The notes under the pieces: model-generated
What the model was told of the DNA's origin: nothing
Seen by the model: the letters and a program-made list of their open reading frames with translations, nothing else
Database searches by the model: none
Assembly: GCF_003626735.1 (NCBI RefSeq)
Contig: NZ_RBHX01000001.1
Location: 2,790,001 to 2,854,000 of the forward strand
Length of the DNA: 64,000 nucleotides
Reading direction: 5' to 3'
DNA from: Microbacterium sp. CGR2
GTDB taxonomy: Bacteria > Actinomycetota > Actinomycetes > Actinomycetales > Microbacteriaceae
Part shown: positions 1 through 8,039 of the stretch, in pieces
How positions within the stretch are numbered: the first letter of the stretch is position 1
How the letters are laid out: each line of letters starts with the position of its first letter
Position numbers and translations under genes: made by a program

Positions 1-465
1 GTGGTAGTTCCTCACCGTCTTGGCCGACACCAGTTTCTGATCAGCGGCCGGCTTGTGTCGATCACGCCACACGGGTTGACGTTCCTGCCATGCCAACCAC
101 GAGCCGACGTCGGGTTTCGTGATGAGGTCGATCGGCACGTCACCGAGCATCTGCAGCCAGGATCGCTCAGCGACAGCCTCGTAGCCCTCCCGCGTGCCTT
201 TCTCCACACCGGTCAGTAGACCACTGTCGGGGGAGAGGTAGCGGTGGGTGTACTCGCGGAGGGTTGGCGTGCCAGCATCGCGGTTCATGCGCGACTTTCG
301 AACCTGCTCGGCAGCTTCCCACCCGACGCGCTCGACCAGCTTCTTGTAGTCCTCGGCACCCTTGTGCTCGAGGAACGTGGTCTGCTTCATGCGGCCCTTG
401 TAGCGCACCTGGACGCGCCAACGCACCTCGCCAGACTTGAGGGTGCGGGAAGAGACGCTAGCCAT
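1..465 (-). CDS. Tyrosine recombinase (phage/ICE-type integrase), N-terminal part, cut by window edge
   Basis: The minus-strand frame stays open from an ATG at 465 to the first base of the window, giving 155 codons without a stop. Residues 10-45 (SGEVRWRVQVRYKGRMKQ and onward) resemble the Arm-type DNA-binding domain of actinobacterial phage and ICE integrases. Residues 60-150 resemble the SAM-like core-binding domain (TLREYTHRYL, then GYEAVAERSW). The catalytic C-terminal domain with its R-H-R-Y residues would lie beyond position 1, so activity cannot be judged. The start overlaps the end of the upstream small gene by 8 bases, implying coupled translation. The element lies directly downstream of the tRNA-His 3' end, a usual target for this enzyme class. 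Family assignment is from sequence style only. Confidence 0.72.
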   Translation of the reverse strand, partial: MASVSSRTLKSGEVRWRVQVRYKGRMKQTTFLEHKGAEDYKKLVERVGWEAAEQVRKSRMNRDAGTPTLREYTHRYLSPDSGLLTGVEKGTREGYEAVAERSWLQMLGDVPIDLITKPDVGSWLAWQERQPVWRDRHKPAADQKLVSAKTVRNYH

Positions 466-661
466 GGTCGCCGGATGCCTCAATAGCGACTAGCGCGCTC
501 TCTGCGATCTCTAGCAGGTTCACAACGCCGTCGATCAAGAGTGAGTCGTCGGAGTCATCCGGGAGCGTGAACGGGCCATCGTGGCGATCCTCGTACTGTC
601 GCTCGATCTCGGCGCGGATCGCTTTCGCAGTCGCCGTGACGATCTCCTCGCGAGTATTCAT
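458..661 (-). CDS. Small acidic protein of the integrative element, unknown function
   Basis: A 67-residue acidic protein, probably helical at the N terminus (MNTREEIVTATAKAIRAEIE) and with a helical C terminus around LLEIAESALVAIEA. I do not recognise the family. The ATG at 661 has a purine-rich ribosome binding site (GGAAGAGG) a few bases upstream and overlaps the stop of the preceding gene in an ATGA junction. Its own stop overlaps the integrase start. The tight coupling on both sides is the main evidence that it is a real gene. Being immediately upstream of the integrase, it could be a recombination directionality factor, but no helix-turn-helix is obvious, so that is speculation. Confidence 0.55.
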   Translation of the reverse strand: MNTREEIVTATAKAIRAEIERQYEDRHDGPFTLPDDSDDSLLIDGVVNLLEIAESALVAIEASGDHG

Positions 662-849
662 GGCCTCTTCCTACCCTGGGGATCGGACACGAGGGAACCA
701 TGTTCGATGATTGCCTGAGCGACGCCCCGACCGACTCGAAGCGCAGCAAATGTGTCCGCAGTATCGATGACCTCATCGAGAACGTATGAGGATGAACCAA
801 TGGTCAGGCGAATACTGACGGCTTCAGTCGCCACAGCCTCGATACTCAC
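658..849 (-). CDS. Small protein of the integrative element, unknown function
   Basis: A 63-residue protein without recognisable domain or membrane segment. The start at 849 overlaps the stop of the upstream gene (ATGA) and its own stop overlaps the next start in the same way. Its last residues (VSDPQGRKRP) are nearly the same as the end of the 86-residue protein at 1148-1408 (SVSDPQRRNGE). The underlying DNA is a 23-base near-identical repeat (668-690 and 1158-1180). This shared tail suggests copying of a gene-junction segment during assembly of the array. Confidence 0.5.
   Translation of the reverse strand: MSIEAVATEAVSIRLTIGSSSYVLDEVIDTADTFAALRVGRGVAQAIIEHGSLVSDPQGRKRP
668..690 (-). repeat. 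Copy A of a 23-base gene-junction repeat
   Basis: This segment matches 1158-1180 at 21 of 23 positions. It covers the last codons of the 63-residue gene plus the AGGAA that helps form the next ribosome binding site. The surrounding sequence is not similar, so the match is confined to the junction. Confidence 0.6.
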
Positions 850-1145
850 TGTCGGTCCCCGAACCCCGCGGCATGCTCAACGAAAGCCACCTGTGCGGCG
901 CGAGCGGCTTCGGAGAACGAGCCAAAGCATTCACTCTCATCACCATATTGCTCGAACGTCCAGTGGTCACTCCGGCCCTGCGCCGCGCAATCCTGGTGTT
1001 GTTCGATCTTGACGGTGGCCTCGGCGCTCACTGTGATACTCGCGCTGCGGGTTGCGTGTGTGGCGTGCACGGACATCTTGAGCTCGCCATCGTCCGTGAT
1101 GGTCGACCTCAAGTGGTCCGATACCGTTCGTTCGAAGTCGTCCAT
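846..1145 (-). CDS. Small hypothetical protein of the integrative element
   Basis: About 99 residues, beginning MDDFERTVSDHLRSTI. The middle is rich in beta-branched residues (SASITVSAEATVKIEQ). I recognise no family. I chose ATG at 1145 because GGGGAG lies 5 bases upstream. An in-frame GTG at 1151, which overlaps the preceding stop (GTGA), is an alternative that adds two residues. The gene continues the chain of overlapping reading frames leading to the integrase. Its codon use and visible base composition are less GC-rich than the chromosomal genes to the right, as expected for acquired DNA. Confidence 0.5.
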   Translation of the reverse strand: MDDFERTVSDHLRSTITDDGELKMSVHATHATRSASITVSAEATVKIEQHQDCAAQGRSDHWTFEQYGDESECFGSFSEAARAAQVAFVEHAAGFGDRQ

Positions 1146-1147
1146 GG

Positions 1148-1408
1148 TCACTCCCCATTCCTACGCTGGGGGTCGGACACTGAACCGGTTGCAGGGTCGT
1201 GCATGTCGCAGCAACCCTGGTAGTTCATCGATGCGCAGATCTCGGCATCGAGCGCGCGCAACCCCTCGAACGCGCGGATCTGCTTGCTCCTGCGCCACTG
1301 GTCGCGGAGGTGTGGGCCGTCCAGCCACCCAAGAAAGGTGCGCCGGGCACGTCCGATGCCGATCCGGACAAGAAGACGAGTCCATCGGGGTGCCTGAACG
1401 GGGGTCAT
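1148..1408 (-). CDS. Arginine-rich small protein of the integrative element
   Basis: An 86-residue protein with an arginine-rich N-terminal half (RWTRLLVRIGIGRARR) and a Cys-containing C-terminal half (ICASMNYQGCCDMHD). No family is recognised. The ATG at 1408 is preceded by GGAGG at 7 bases, a strong ribosome binding site, so I prefer it to a longer frame starting near 1495 that would overlap the 40-residue gene upstream. The stop overlaps the following gene. The C-terminal tail SVSDPQRRNGE is nearly repeated in the 63-residue protein two genes downstream. Confidence 0.5.
   Translation of the reverse strand: MTPVQAPRWTRLLVRIGIGRARRTFLGWLDGPHLRDQWRRSKQIRAFEGLRALDAEICASMNYQGCCDMHDPATGSVSDPQRRNGE
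1158..1180 (-). repeat. Copy B of a 23-base gene-junction repeat
   Basis: Second copy of the repeat described at 668-690. It lies at the 3' end of the 86-residue gene, again just before the ribosome binding site of the following gene. Confidence 0.6.
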
Positions 1409-1527
1409 TCTGAGACCTCCGTGCCCTGCGGATGGAATCCGCACGTACAGCAGGGCAGATGCCGCGCACAGTGCGTTCCGTACATGCTTATGCACTCGGG
1501 TTGCGTCAGCATGGTTTCGCCACTCAT
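1405..1527 (-). CDS. 40-residue cysteine-rich microprotein, first gene of the element operon
   Basis: ATG at 1527 follows a GAGGGAG ribosome binding site and opens a 40-codon frame. It ends in a TGA that overlaps the next ATG (ATGA). The product has five cysteines and three histidines, with the cluster HLPCCTCGFH at residues 23-32 and further cysteines at 12 and 20. The spacing would suit a small metal-binding knuckle. It is too short for most gene callers. Support comes from the ribosome binding site, the start-stop coupling shared with every other gene in the array, and its position as the first frame next to the tRNA. Function is unknown. Confidence 0.42.
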   Translation of the reverse strand: MSGETMLTQPECISMYGTHCARHLPCCTCGFHPQGTEVSE

Positions 1528-1560
1528 GATCACTCCCTCGATTGAGGCGTGATCCGAAGC

Positions 1561-1583
1561 GATGTAGGCGGGGATGTAGGCGG
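1561..1583. repeat. Tandem 11-bp direct repeats beside the tRNA-His junction
   Basis: The sequence gatgtaggcgg occurs at 1561-1571 and again at 1573-1583, a 12-bp period. It lies between the first element gene and the tRNA, where integrase arm sites, excisionase sites or a regulator site of the element operon would be expected. No function can be assigned from sequence alone. Confidence 0.45.
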
Positions 1584-1603
1584 CGGGGGTTTCATCCCCC
1601 GCC
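1582..1603. terminator. GC-rich hairpin downstream of tRNA-His
   Basis: A perfect 8-bp stem, GGCGGGGG / CCCCCGCC, with a 6-base loop lies 16 bases past the encoded CCA end of tRNA-His. There is no U tract. It may terminate the orn/tRNA-His transcript or be a structural part of the attachment region. Confidence 0.5.
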
Positions 1604-1618
1604 TGCCCTACTCCCTAC

Positions 1619-1695
1619 TGGGGTGAGTAACGGGACTCGAACCCGCGACATCCGGCACCACAAGCCAGCGCTCTACCAGCTGAGCTATACCCACC
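1619..1695 (-). tRNA. tRNA-His (GTG), probable integration target
   Basis: A full cloverleaf can be drawn on the minus strand. The acceptor GTGGGTA pairs with TACTCAC, the anticodon loop is TTGTGGT with anticodon GTG, and the T arm ends TTCGAGTCCCG. G at 1695 pairs with discriminator C at 1622, the G-1:C73 pair diagnostic of histidine tRNA. CCA is encoded (1621-1619). The mobile DNA begins immediately after the 3' end, so the 3' half of this tRNA is the likely attachment core. orn lies just upstream in the same orientation. Confidence 0.95.
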
Positions 1696-1730
1696 ATGTG
1701 CCCACCGGAGCGGGCAACCAGATGAGTCTA

Positions 1731-2357
1731 TTACATGTTGGGAGTGAACTCCGACACCGTGCGCGATGCGATCTCGCGGGCGTCGTCGCTCGAGGGGCCC
1801 GGCTCATCGACGAAGACCGCGTGACGGTAGTACCGGAGTTCACGGATCGATTCCAGAATGTCGGCGAGAGCGCGGTGACCGCCGTCTTTCGAAGGAGCTT
1901 GGAAGAACACTCGCGGATACCAGCGGCGCGACAGCTCCTTGATGCTCGACACATCGACGTTTCGGTAGTGCAGCCACTGATCGACCTGCGGCATGTACTT
2001 GGCGAGGAACATGCGGTCGGTGCCGATCGTGTTGCCCGCGAGAGGTGCCTTGCGCTCCAGCGGCACGAACCGCCGGATGTAGGCCAGTGTCTGTGCTTGG
2101 GCCTCTTCAAGGGAAACGCCCTGCGGGATCTCGTTGATGAGGCCGGATGTCTCGTGCATGGTGGTGACGAAATCGTTCATGTTCGCGAGTGCGGCATCAC
2201 TCGGGCGGATCACCGCCTGAAAGCCCGGGTCGATGGGACGCAGTTCGAAGTCGGTGATGACGACGGCGATTTCGACGAGTTCGTCGACGGCGAGGTCGAG
2301 TCCCGTCATCTCGCAGTCGATCCATACGAGACGATCGTTCTCGGACGCAGATACCAT
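1731..2357 (-). CDS. orn: Oligoribonuclease
   Basis: A 208-residue DEDDh 3'-5' exoribonuclease that degrades 2-5 nucleotide RNAs, including the pGpG product of c-di-GMP breakdown. The acidic pair is in WIDCEMTGLD (D14, E16), with D114 in TIGTDR and the H161/D166 pair in GGHRALADI. Length is slightly above the usual 180-200 residues. The ATG at 2357 is preceded by TAGTAT ending 6 bases upstream and no Shine-Dalgarno, so the mRNA is probably leaderless. tRNA-His follows 35 bp downstream on the same strand. Confidence 0.95.
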   Translation of the reverse strand: MVSASENDRLVWIDCEMTGLDLAVDELVEIAVVITDFELRPIDPGFQAVIRPSDAALANMNDFVTTMHETSGLINEIPQGVSLEEAQAQTLAYIRRFVPLERKAPLAGNTIGTDRMFLAKYMPQVDQWLHYRNVDVSSIKELSRRWYPRVFFQAPSKDGGHRALADILESIRELRYYRHAVFVDEPGPSSDDAREIASRTVSEFTPNM

Positions 2358-2363
2358 GCCGCC

Positions 2364-2369
2364 ATACTA
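2364..2369 (-). promoter_or_regulatory. -10 element of orn (leaderless layout)
   Basis: TAGTAT on the minus strand ends 6 bases before the orn ATG, which would place the transcription start at or next to the start codon. Confidence 0.5.
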
Positions 2370-2417
2370 TCGACGGGCCCGACATCGGCTTCGGGGCGCG
2401 GTACGGTAGAGGTATAC

Positions 2418-2490
2418 GCCTCCGTAGCTCAGGGGATAGAGCAGGAGCCTTCTAATCTCTTGGTCGCAGGTTCGAATCCTGCCGGGGGCG
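2418..2490 (+). tRNA. tRNA-Arg (TCT)
   Basis: 73 nt. The acceptor GCCTCCG pairs with CGGGGGC and the discriminator is G. The D arm is GCTCAGGGGATAGAGC and the anticodon loop is CTTCTAA with anticodon TCT. The T arm is GCAGGTTCGAATCCTGC. CCA is not encoded. One pair next to the anticodon loop is a mismatch. Confidence 0.92.
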
Positions 2491-2546
2491 CTTATTTCCT
2501 CGCCATTGTTCGTCCGGTCGAAACTCTGGTCGCGGGAAGCCGCAGC

Positions 2547-2816
2547 CTACGAGTATCGGAGTGCCGCAACGGCGTCGTCCGGTCGCCAGAACTCGCCGAC
2601 GAGGCGGAAGGTGCCGGTGGCCAGATGCAAGCGCTCCGCCCGATACCGCAGGCCGAGCGGGTCGGCGACGATGCGCAGGTGGCCCAGCACGCGCTCTGTC
2701 CGGTCTTGGACGCGCCACAGGTGATCGGCGGCCCGGACGAGGTGTTCGCGCGGGGAGGAGAGCCGAGGCGTCGCGTAAGGAACCTCGGGCAGGTAGGTGG
2801 TCTTGCTGTCAGACAT
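2547..2816 (-). CDS. Hypothetical protein, 89 residues
   Basis: A small soluble protein starting MSDSKTTYLPEVPYATPRLS. The amphipathic central part (REHLVRAADHLWRVQDRTER) leads into RLVGEFWRPDDAVAALRYS. I do not recognise a named family; an all-helical N-terminal half with a short C-terminal strand region is likely. The ATG at 2816 is chosen because AAAGGAG sits 7 bases upstream. An in-frame extension to 2897 lacks such a site. It is divergent from the ssb-like gene across about 200 bp. Fair codon bias and the good ribosome binding site support a real gene. Confidence 0.7.
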   Translation of the reverse strand: MSDSKTTYLPEVPYATPRLSSPREHLVRAADHLWRVQDRTERVLGHLRIVADPLGLRYRAERLHLATGTFRLVGEFWRPDDAVAALRYS

Positions 2817-3022
2817 CGGAACTCCTTTCTGCTTTCGAACATATGACCGACCACCGACATTCTGACCACCTCGGCCGCCCGGACGTTTAGCGACCACTTC
2901 TGCACAAGATCACCCGGAGCCGCTGTATCCACCGGTGTCGCATTCGCGGCCGGAGTCGCGTGACGCCGCGGCCCACGATGGATCGACCCGGGCATCTCGT
3001 TCGGGCGTCGAGAGGAGCGAAC

Positions 3023-3553
3023 ATGATCGATACCGTGACCATCGTGGGCCGCGTGGCCACCGACCCCGTCCAGGGGCAGACCGGGGGAGGCATCCCGGTC
3101 ACCAACTTCCGTATGGCCAGTACCCACCGGCGCTTCGACACCGCGACGCAGACGTGGATCGATGCCGGCACCAACTGGTTCTCTGTGGCGGCGTTCCGTC
3201 AGCTCGGCGAGCATGCGAAGACCTCCCTGCGCACCGGCGACGGCATCATCGTGACCGGGCGCCTGAAGATCCGCACCTGGGAGAACAACGGCAAGCAGGG
3301 CACGAGCGTCGACATCGACGCGGATGTGATCGGGCATGACCTTCGTTGGGGCACGACCGCCTATCGCCCGCGGCGGCGTACCGATGCCACCGAAACTGCG
3401 GAGGACACCGCTGCGGAGACAGACATCGATCACACCGCGGATGATGAAGCGGACGCGCGAGACGCGACGGAAGACGAGGACCTGCCCGATCTCGATCTCT
3501 CGTGGGCGGTGCCGTCAGCAGACGAGGAACGCGCCCACACCGCCGGGGCCTGA
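3023..3553 (+). CDS. ssb: Single-stranded DNA-binding protein (SSB paralogue)
   Basis: A 176-residue protein with an N-terminal OB fold (residues 1-110: MIDTVTIVGRVATDP, NWFSVAAFRQLGEHA, GDGIIVTGRLKIRTWENN) and a long acidic tail. It binds single-stranded DNA in replication, repair or recombination. The tail ends PSADEERAHTAGA rather than the DDDIPF-like tip with which principal bacterial SSBs recruit partners. It is therefore probably the second SSB rather than the essential one. The start at 3023 follows AGAGGAGCG. It is monocistronic and divergent from the 89-residue gene. Confidence 0.88.
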   Translation: MIDTVTIVGRVATDPVQGQTGGGIPVTNFRMASTHRRFDTATQTWIDAGTNWFSVAAFRQLGEHAKTSLRTGDGIIVTGRLKIRTWENNGKQGTSVDIDADVIGHDLRWGTTAYRPRRRTDATETAEDTAAETDIDHTADDEADARDATEDEDLPDLDLSWAVPSADEERAHTAGA

Positions 3554-3571
3554 GCCATCGCAGTCGATGGC
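3554..3571 (+). terminator. Short hairpin immediately after ssb
   Basis: A perfect 7-bp stem, GCCATCG / CGATGGC, with a CAGT loop begins at the base following the stop codon. No U tract follows, so it is a weak terminator candidate. Confidence 0.35.
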
Positions 3572-3617
3572 GGGCGCACGCTCATACCGGGCGCCGCGGA
3601 CGGGACGAGGGGGGCCG

Positions 3618-3623
3618 TAGACT
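3618..3623 (+). promoter_or_regulatory. -10 element of the lipoprotein gene (leaderless layout)
   Basis: TAGACT ends 6 bases before the GTG start at 3630 and no Shine-Dalgarno is present. Confidence 0.45.
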
Positions 3624-3629
3624 CGGCAC

Positions 3630-4130
3630 GTGCTTCGTCGACCGGCTTCCTCGATCCTGCGTCCGATGATGTCGCTGATCGTGGGCTCTGCTGCTCTGCT
3701 CGCCCTGACCGGTTGTATCTCCGCGCCCGCGCCTTCCGCCACGCCGTCCGTCTCGGCCTCAGGGGCCGCGTCGCCGGGCACGGAGTCGGCGCCGCCGACA
3801 CTCGTTCCGAGCGGCAGTGCCTCCGAGAACCTCGCCGTGTTCACGGCGGTCGCAGAAGAAGTCTGGAGTTCGGAGGATCGAGGTTCGGGCCGTGCGTACG
3901 TCGATGCGCTGACCGCGGCGGGATTCGAACGCACTGCTATGCAGGTCACGCAGGACCAGTCGACGGTGGGGAACCCTGCCGAAAGCCTGCAGTTCTCTGT
4001 GCGGTGGGGTGAGGACGAATGCCTCATCGGTCAGGTGGGTCCGTCGACCGGCGAAGTCGTGACCGTCGTGATGCCGCAACTGGCAGAAGGGCGTTGCCTG
4101 GTCGGCTCGACTCGGCCGATCGACTGGTGA
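3630..4130 (+). CDS. Lipoprotein, probably DUF6993 family
   Basis: 166 residues. The N terminus has an arginine-containing start (MLRRPASSILRP), a hydrophobic core and the lipobox LTGC with the acylated cysteine at residue 29. A Ser/Ala/Pro-rich linker follows, then a globular domain of about 100 residues ending RCLVGSTRPIDW. It has cysteines in the pattern DECLIGQ ... GRCLVGS, which could form a disulfide. The GTG at 3630 gives the positively charged signal-peptide start. The methionines at 12-13 would remove it. The domain resembles actinobacterial proteins I recall as DUF6993. Function is unknown. Confidence 0.8.
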   Translation: MLRRPASSILRPMMSLIVGSAALLALTGCISAPAPSATPSVSASGAASPGTESAPPTLVPSGSASENLAVFTAVAEEVWSSEDRGSGRAYVDALTAAGFERTAMQVTQDQSTVGNPAESLQFSVRWGEDECLIGQVGPSTGEVVTVVMPQLAEGRCLVGSTRPIDW

Positions 4131-4193
4131 CAAAGGTGCGGGCGGGTAGGCTGGAGTGTCGATCTTCGACGACAACAGAAGGAGCGGTTTTCG

Positions 4194-5873
<1,680 letters not shown>

Positions 5874-5880
5874 GGCGGCT

Positions 5881-6375
5881 GTGTCCGACACCGCGCCCGA
5901 GCTCGGGCAGCGCCTGCACATCCCGATCCACCTCCGCTGGGGCGATCTCGACGCGTTCAACCACGTCAACAACACCTCCATGCTCAAGCTTCTCGAGGAG
6001 GCCCGCGTGCGGGCTTTCTGGCGCGCGGGGCCGGGGGAGCAGGCTCCGCCCACCGCGGTCATCGACCCGGGGATCGACGAGGGCATCCTCACCCTCATCG
6101 CTCGACAGGAGATCGAGTACCTCGCGCCGGTGCCGTATCAGCGCCGCCCGCTCGAGGTGCAGATGTGGTTCGGGAAGCTCGGCGGTTCCAGCGTCGAGGT
6201 CTGCTACGAGGTGCACAACGATCCGTCCGCGGAACCGCGGGAGATCTACGCTCGCTCCACCGCGATCATCGTGCTGGTGGACGCGGGGACGGGACGCCCC
6301 ACCCGCCTCACGCAGGAGATGCGCGAGGCCTGGGCGCCCTACACCGGACCATCGATCGAGTACACCCACCGCTGA
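5881..6375 (+). CDS. Acyl-CoA thioesterase, 4-hydroxybenzoyl-CoA thioesterase type
   Basis: A 164-residue single hotdog-fold protein expected to hydrolyse a CoA thioester. The motif WGDLDAFNHVNN (from residue 20), with the Asp and the HVNN, is typical of the 4HBT/YbgC group, where the aspartate is catalytic. The GTG start lies 7 bases after the ettA stop. This spacing is conserved in my memory of actinobacterial genomes and implies cotranscription with ettA. Substrate is unknown. Convergent with the TesB-type thioesterase. Confidence 0.85.
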   Translation: MSDTAPELGQRLHIPIHLRWGDLDAFNHVNNTSMLKLLEEARVRAFWRAGPGEQAPPTAVIDPGIDEGILTLIARQEIEYLAPVPYQRRPLEVQMWFGKLGGSSVEVCYEVHNDPSAEPREIYARSTAIIVLVDAGTGRPTRLTQEMREAWAPYTGPSIEYTHR

Positions 6376-6420
6376 CACCCAGTGGCATAGCCATGGATGT
6401 CCGCGTCAACCGGCTTCGGC

Positions 6421-7317
6421 TCAGTCGACGTCGGCGACGTCGGGGACGCGGATCATGATCTCCTGCGCGACACTCGCGACGAGCACCCCATCTCGCGAGT
6501 AGATCCGCCCGGTCGCGAGACCGCGACCGCCACGGGCGTTCGGCGACTCCTGAACGTAGAGGAGCCACTCGTCCACGCGGGCCGGACGGTGCCACCACAT
6601 CGCGTGGTCCAGGCTGGCGACCTTGAGGCCAGGAAGCGACCAGTATGCGCCATGAGCGCGGAGGATCGACTCCTGGATCGTCATGTCACTGAGATAGGCG
6701 AGTGCAGCGCGGTGCAGGCGAGGGTCGTCGGGCAACGGCGCCCGCAAGCGCATCCACACCGCCTGACGAGGACGACGCTCGTCAGGACTCGGCAGATACA
6801 GCGGGGACTCGACATGCCGGATGTCGGCGGCCCTCTCGCTCAGCATGCGGGCCGCGGCCGAGGGGAGACCCTCCACGCGATCTTCGTCCGAGAGAAGGTC
6901 CTCGGGCGCGGGGATGCCGGGCGGCATCGGCTCAGCGTGCTCGACGCCGGGATCGCCGTCCTGGAAAGACGCGATCATCGAGAAGATGGGGACACCGTTC
7001 TGGTACGCCTGCGAACGGCGGGTGGAGAAAGAGCGGCCGTCGTGAATGCGGTCCACCGCGATCGTGATGCCTTGGCTCGCATCTCCGGGACGCAGGAAGT
7101 ACCCGTGCATCGAGTGCACTGCGCGGTCTTCGGGAAGAGTACGTTCCGCGGCCAGAAGGCTCTGCGCGAGCACCTGACCGCCGTAGATGCGGCCGGAAGG
7201 CATCGGGTGTGATGACCCGGTGAAGATGTCTTCGGTCGTCCTTGCGCGTGTGTCGTCAAGGTCGAGCACCTCGAGCAGCCGTTCGACGGTCTGGATGGCG
7301 TGGTCTTCCGGGCTCAT
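6421..7317 (-). CDS. tesB: Acyl-CoA thioesterase II
   Basis: 298 residues forming the double hotdog typical of TesB, which hydrolyses medium- and long-chain acyl-CoA. The N-terminal half contains RIYGGQVLAQSLLAAERTL and HSMHGYFLRPGD. The C-terminal half contains AYLSDMTIQESIL and SLDHAMWWHRP, where the Asp and His/Trp region match the family active site. Length is typical. ATG at 7317 has GAGAGGA upstream. Divergent from the hypothetical gene at 7369, convergent with the 4HBT-type enzyme. Confidence 0.93.
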   Translation of the reverse strand: MSPEDHAIQTVERLLEVLDLDDTRARTTEDIFTGSSHPMPSGRIYGGQVLAQSLLAAERTLPEDRAVHSMHGYFLRPGDASQGITIAVDRIHDGRSFSTRRSQAYQNGVPIFSMIASFQDGDPGVEHAEPMPPGIPAPEDLLSDEDRVEGLPSAAARMLSERAADIRHVESPLYLPSPDERRPRQAVWMRLRAPLPDDPRLHRAALAYLSDMTIQESILRAHGAYWSLPGLKVASLDHAMWWHRPARVDEWLLYVQESPNARGGRGLATGRIYSRDGVLVASVAQEIMIRVPDVADVD

Positions 7318-7355
7318 TGATTCCTCTCCGCGACCGAGGTCGCCGCTACCGTTGG

Positions 7356-7361
7356 TAGTTT
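7356..7361 (+). promoter_or_regulatory. -10 element of the 7369 gene (leaderless layout)
   Basis: TAGTTT ends 7 bases before the GTG at 7369. No ribosome binding site is seen. Confidence 0.42.
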
Positions 7362-7368
7362 AGAGCGC

Positions 7369-8034
7369 GTGCCGCATCACCTTCTCCTCGCCGACCCGGA
7401 CACCGCCAAGGATGTGCTCACCTTCGTGGGCCGTGCGACGAGGATCTCGGACGAGGGGGTGCGGATGCAAGCTGCGGGCGGCGTCCTCGCCCTCACCACG
7501 GCAGCGCTTGCTCCGCACGGACTGTTCGACCAGACCCCGACGATCCTGGCGATGCGCATCGTGCACGCCGACCGCGAGCTCGAATGCGACCTCGTCGTGG
7601 ATCAGCTGACGGCATCCGACGATCCGCGCGGATTGACACTGCCGGAGACCGGGCTTTCTCCTGCGTGGGCAGGGATCGCGCCGCCGCGCGGAGATTGGCT
7701 CCCCGAGACCGCACTTCCGGCGTCGACGATCGCCCAGCGTGCGCAGTGGGGCATTGCGGCGGTCGCGCGAGGCGCGACGCCGGGCGCCGGTGAAGAGGCC
7801 GTGCGAGCGCTGCGAGCCGCGATCTGGGGCGAACCGGACGATGACCTCGGCGGTCTCCCACGTGGGGTTGCTTTCGCTGCGGATGCTCTCGGCTTCATCT
7901 CCGGAGAGGAGGACGTTCGGGTGATGCGTTCCGGGCGTTGGACGCGCCTCGCCTTCCGTCGGGGCCATGTGCTCGCCCGAGGACCCGTCGCGTCCGGTCT
8001 GACGGCGATCCGCGACACCGGTACCGCCGGCTAG
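7369..8034 (+). CDS. Hypothetical protein, 221 residues
   Basis: A soluble alpha/beta protein starting MPHHLLLADPDTAKDVLTFVGRATRI, without signal peptide or membrane segment. It resembles uncharacterised actinobacterial proteins often found beside thioesterases, but I cannot name a family. The C-terminal third contains a basic stretch, VMRSGRWTRLAFRRGHVLARG. The GTG start is supported by the conserved-looking N terminus and the -10 element just upstream. It ends 5 bp before the convergent dehydrogenase gene. Confidence 0.75.
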   Translation: MPHHLLLADPDTAKDVLTFVGRATRISDEGVRMQAAGGVLALTTAALAPHGLFDQTPTILAMRIVHADRELECDLVVDQLTASDDPRGLTLPETGLSPAWAGIAPPRGDWLPETALPASTIAQRAQWGIAAVARGATPGAGEEAVRALRAAIWGEPDDDLGGLPRGVAFAADALGFISGEEDVRVMRSGRWTRLAFRRGHVLARGPVASGLTAIRDTGTAG

Positions 8035-8039
8035 GCTCC

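Noticed and set aside
167..421. An 84-codon frame overlapping the integrase region
   Set aside because: It lies in another frame of the same strand. The frame starting at 465 gives a recognisable integrase N terminus and stays open to the edge.
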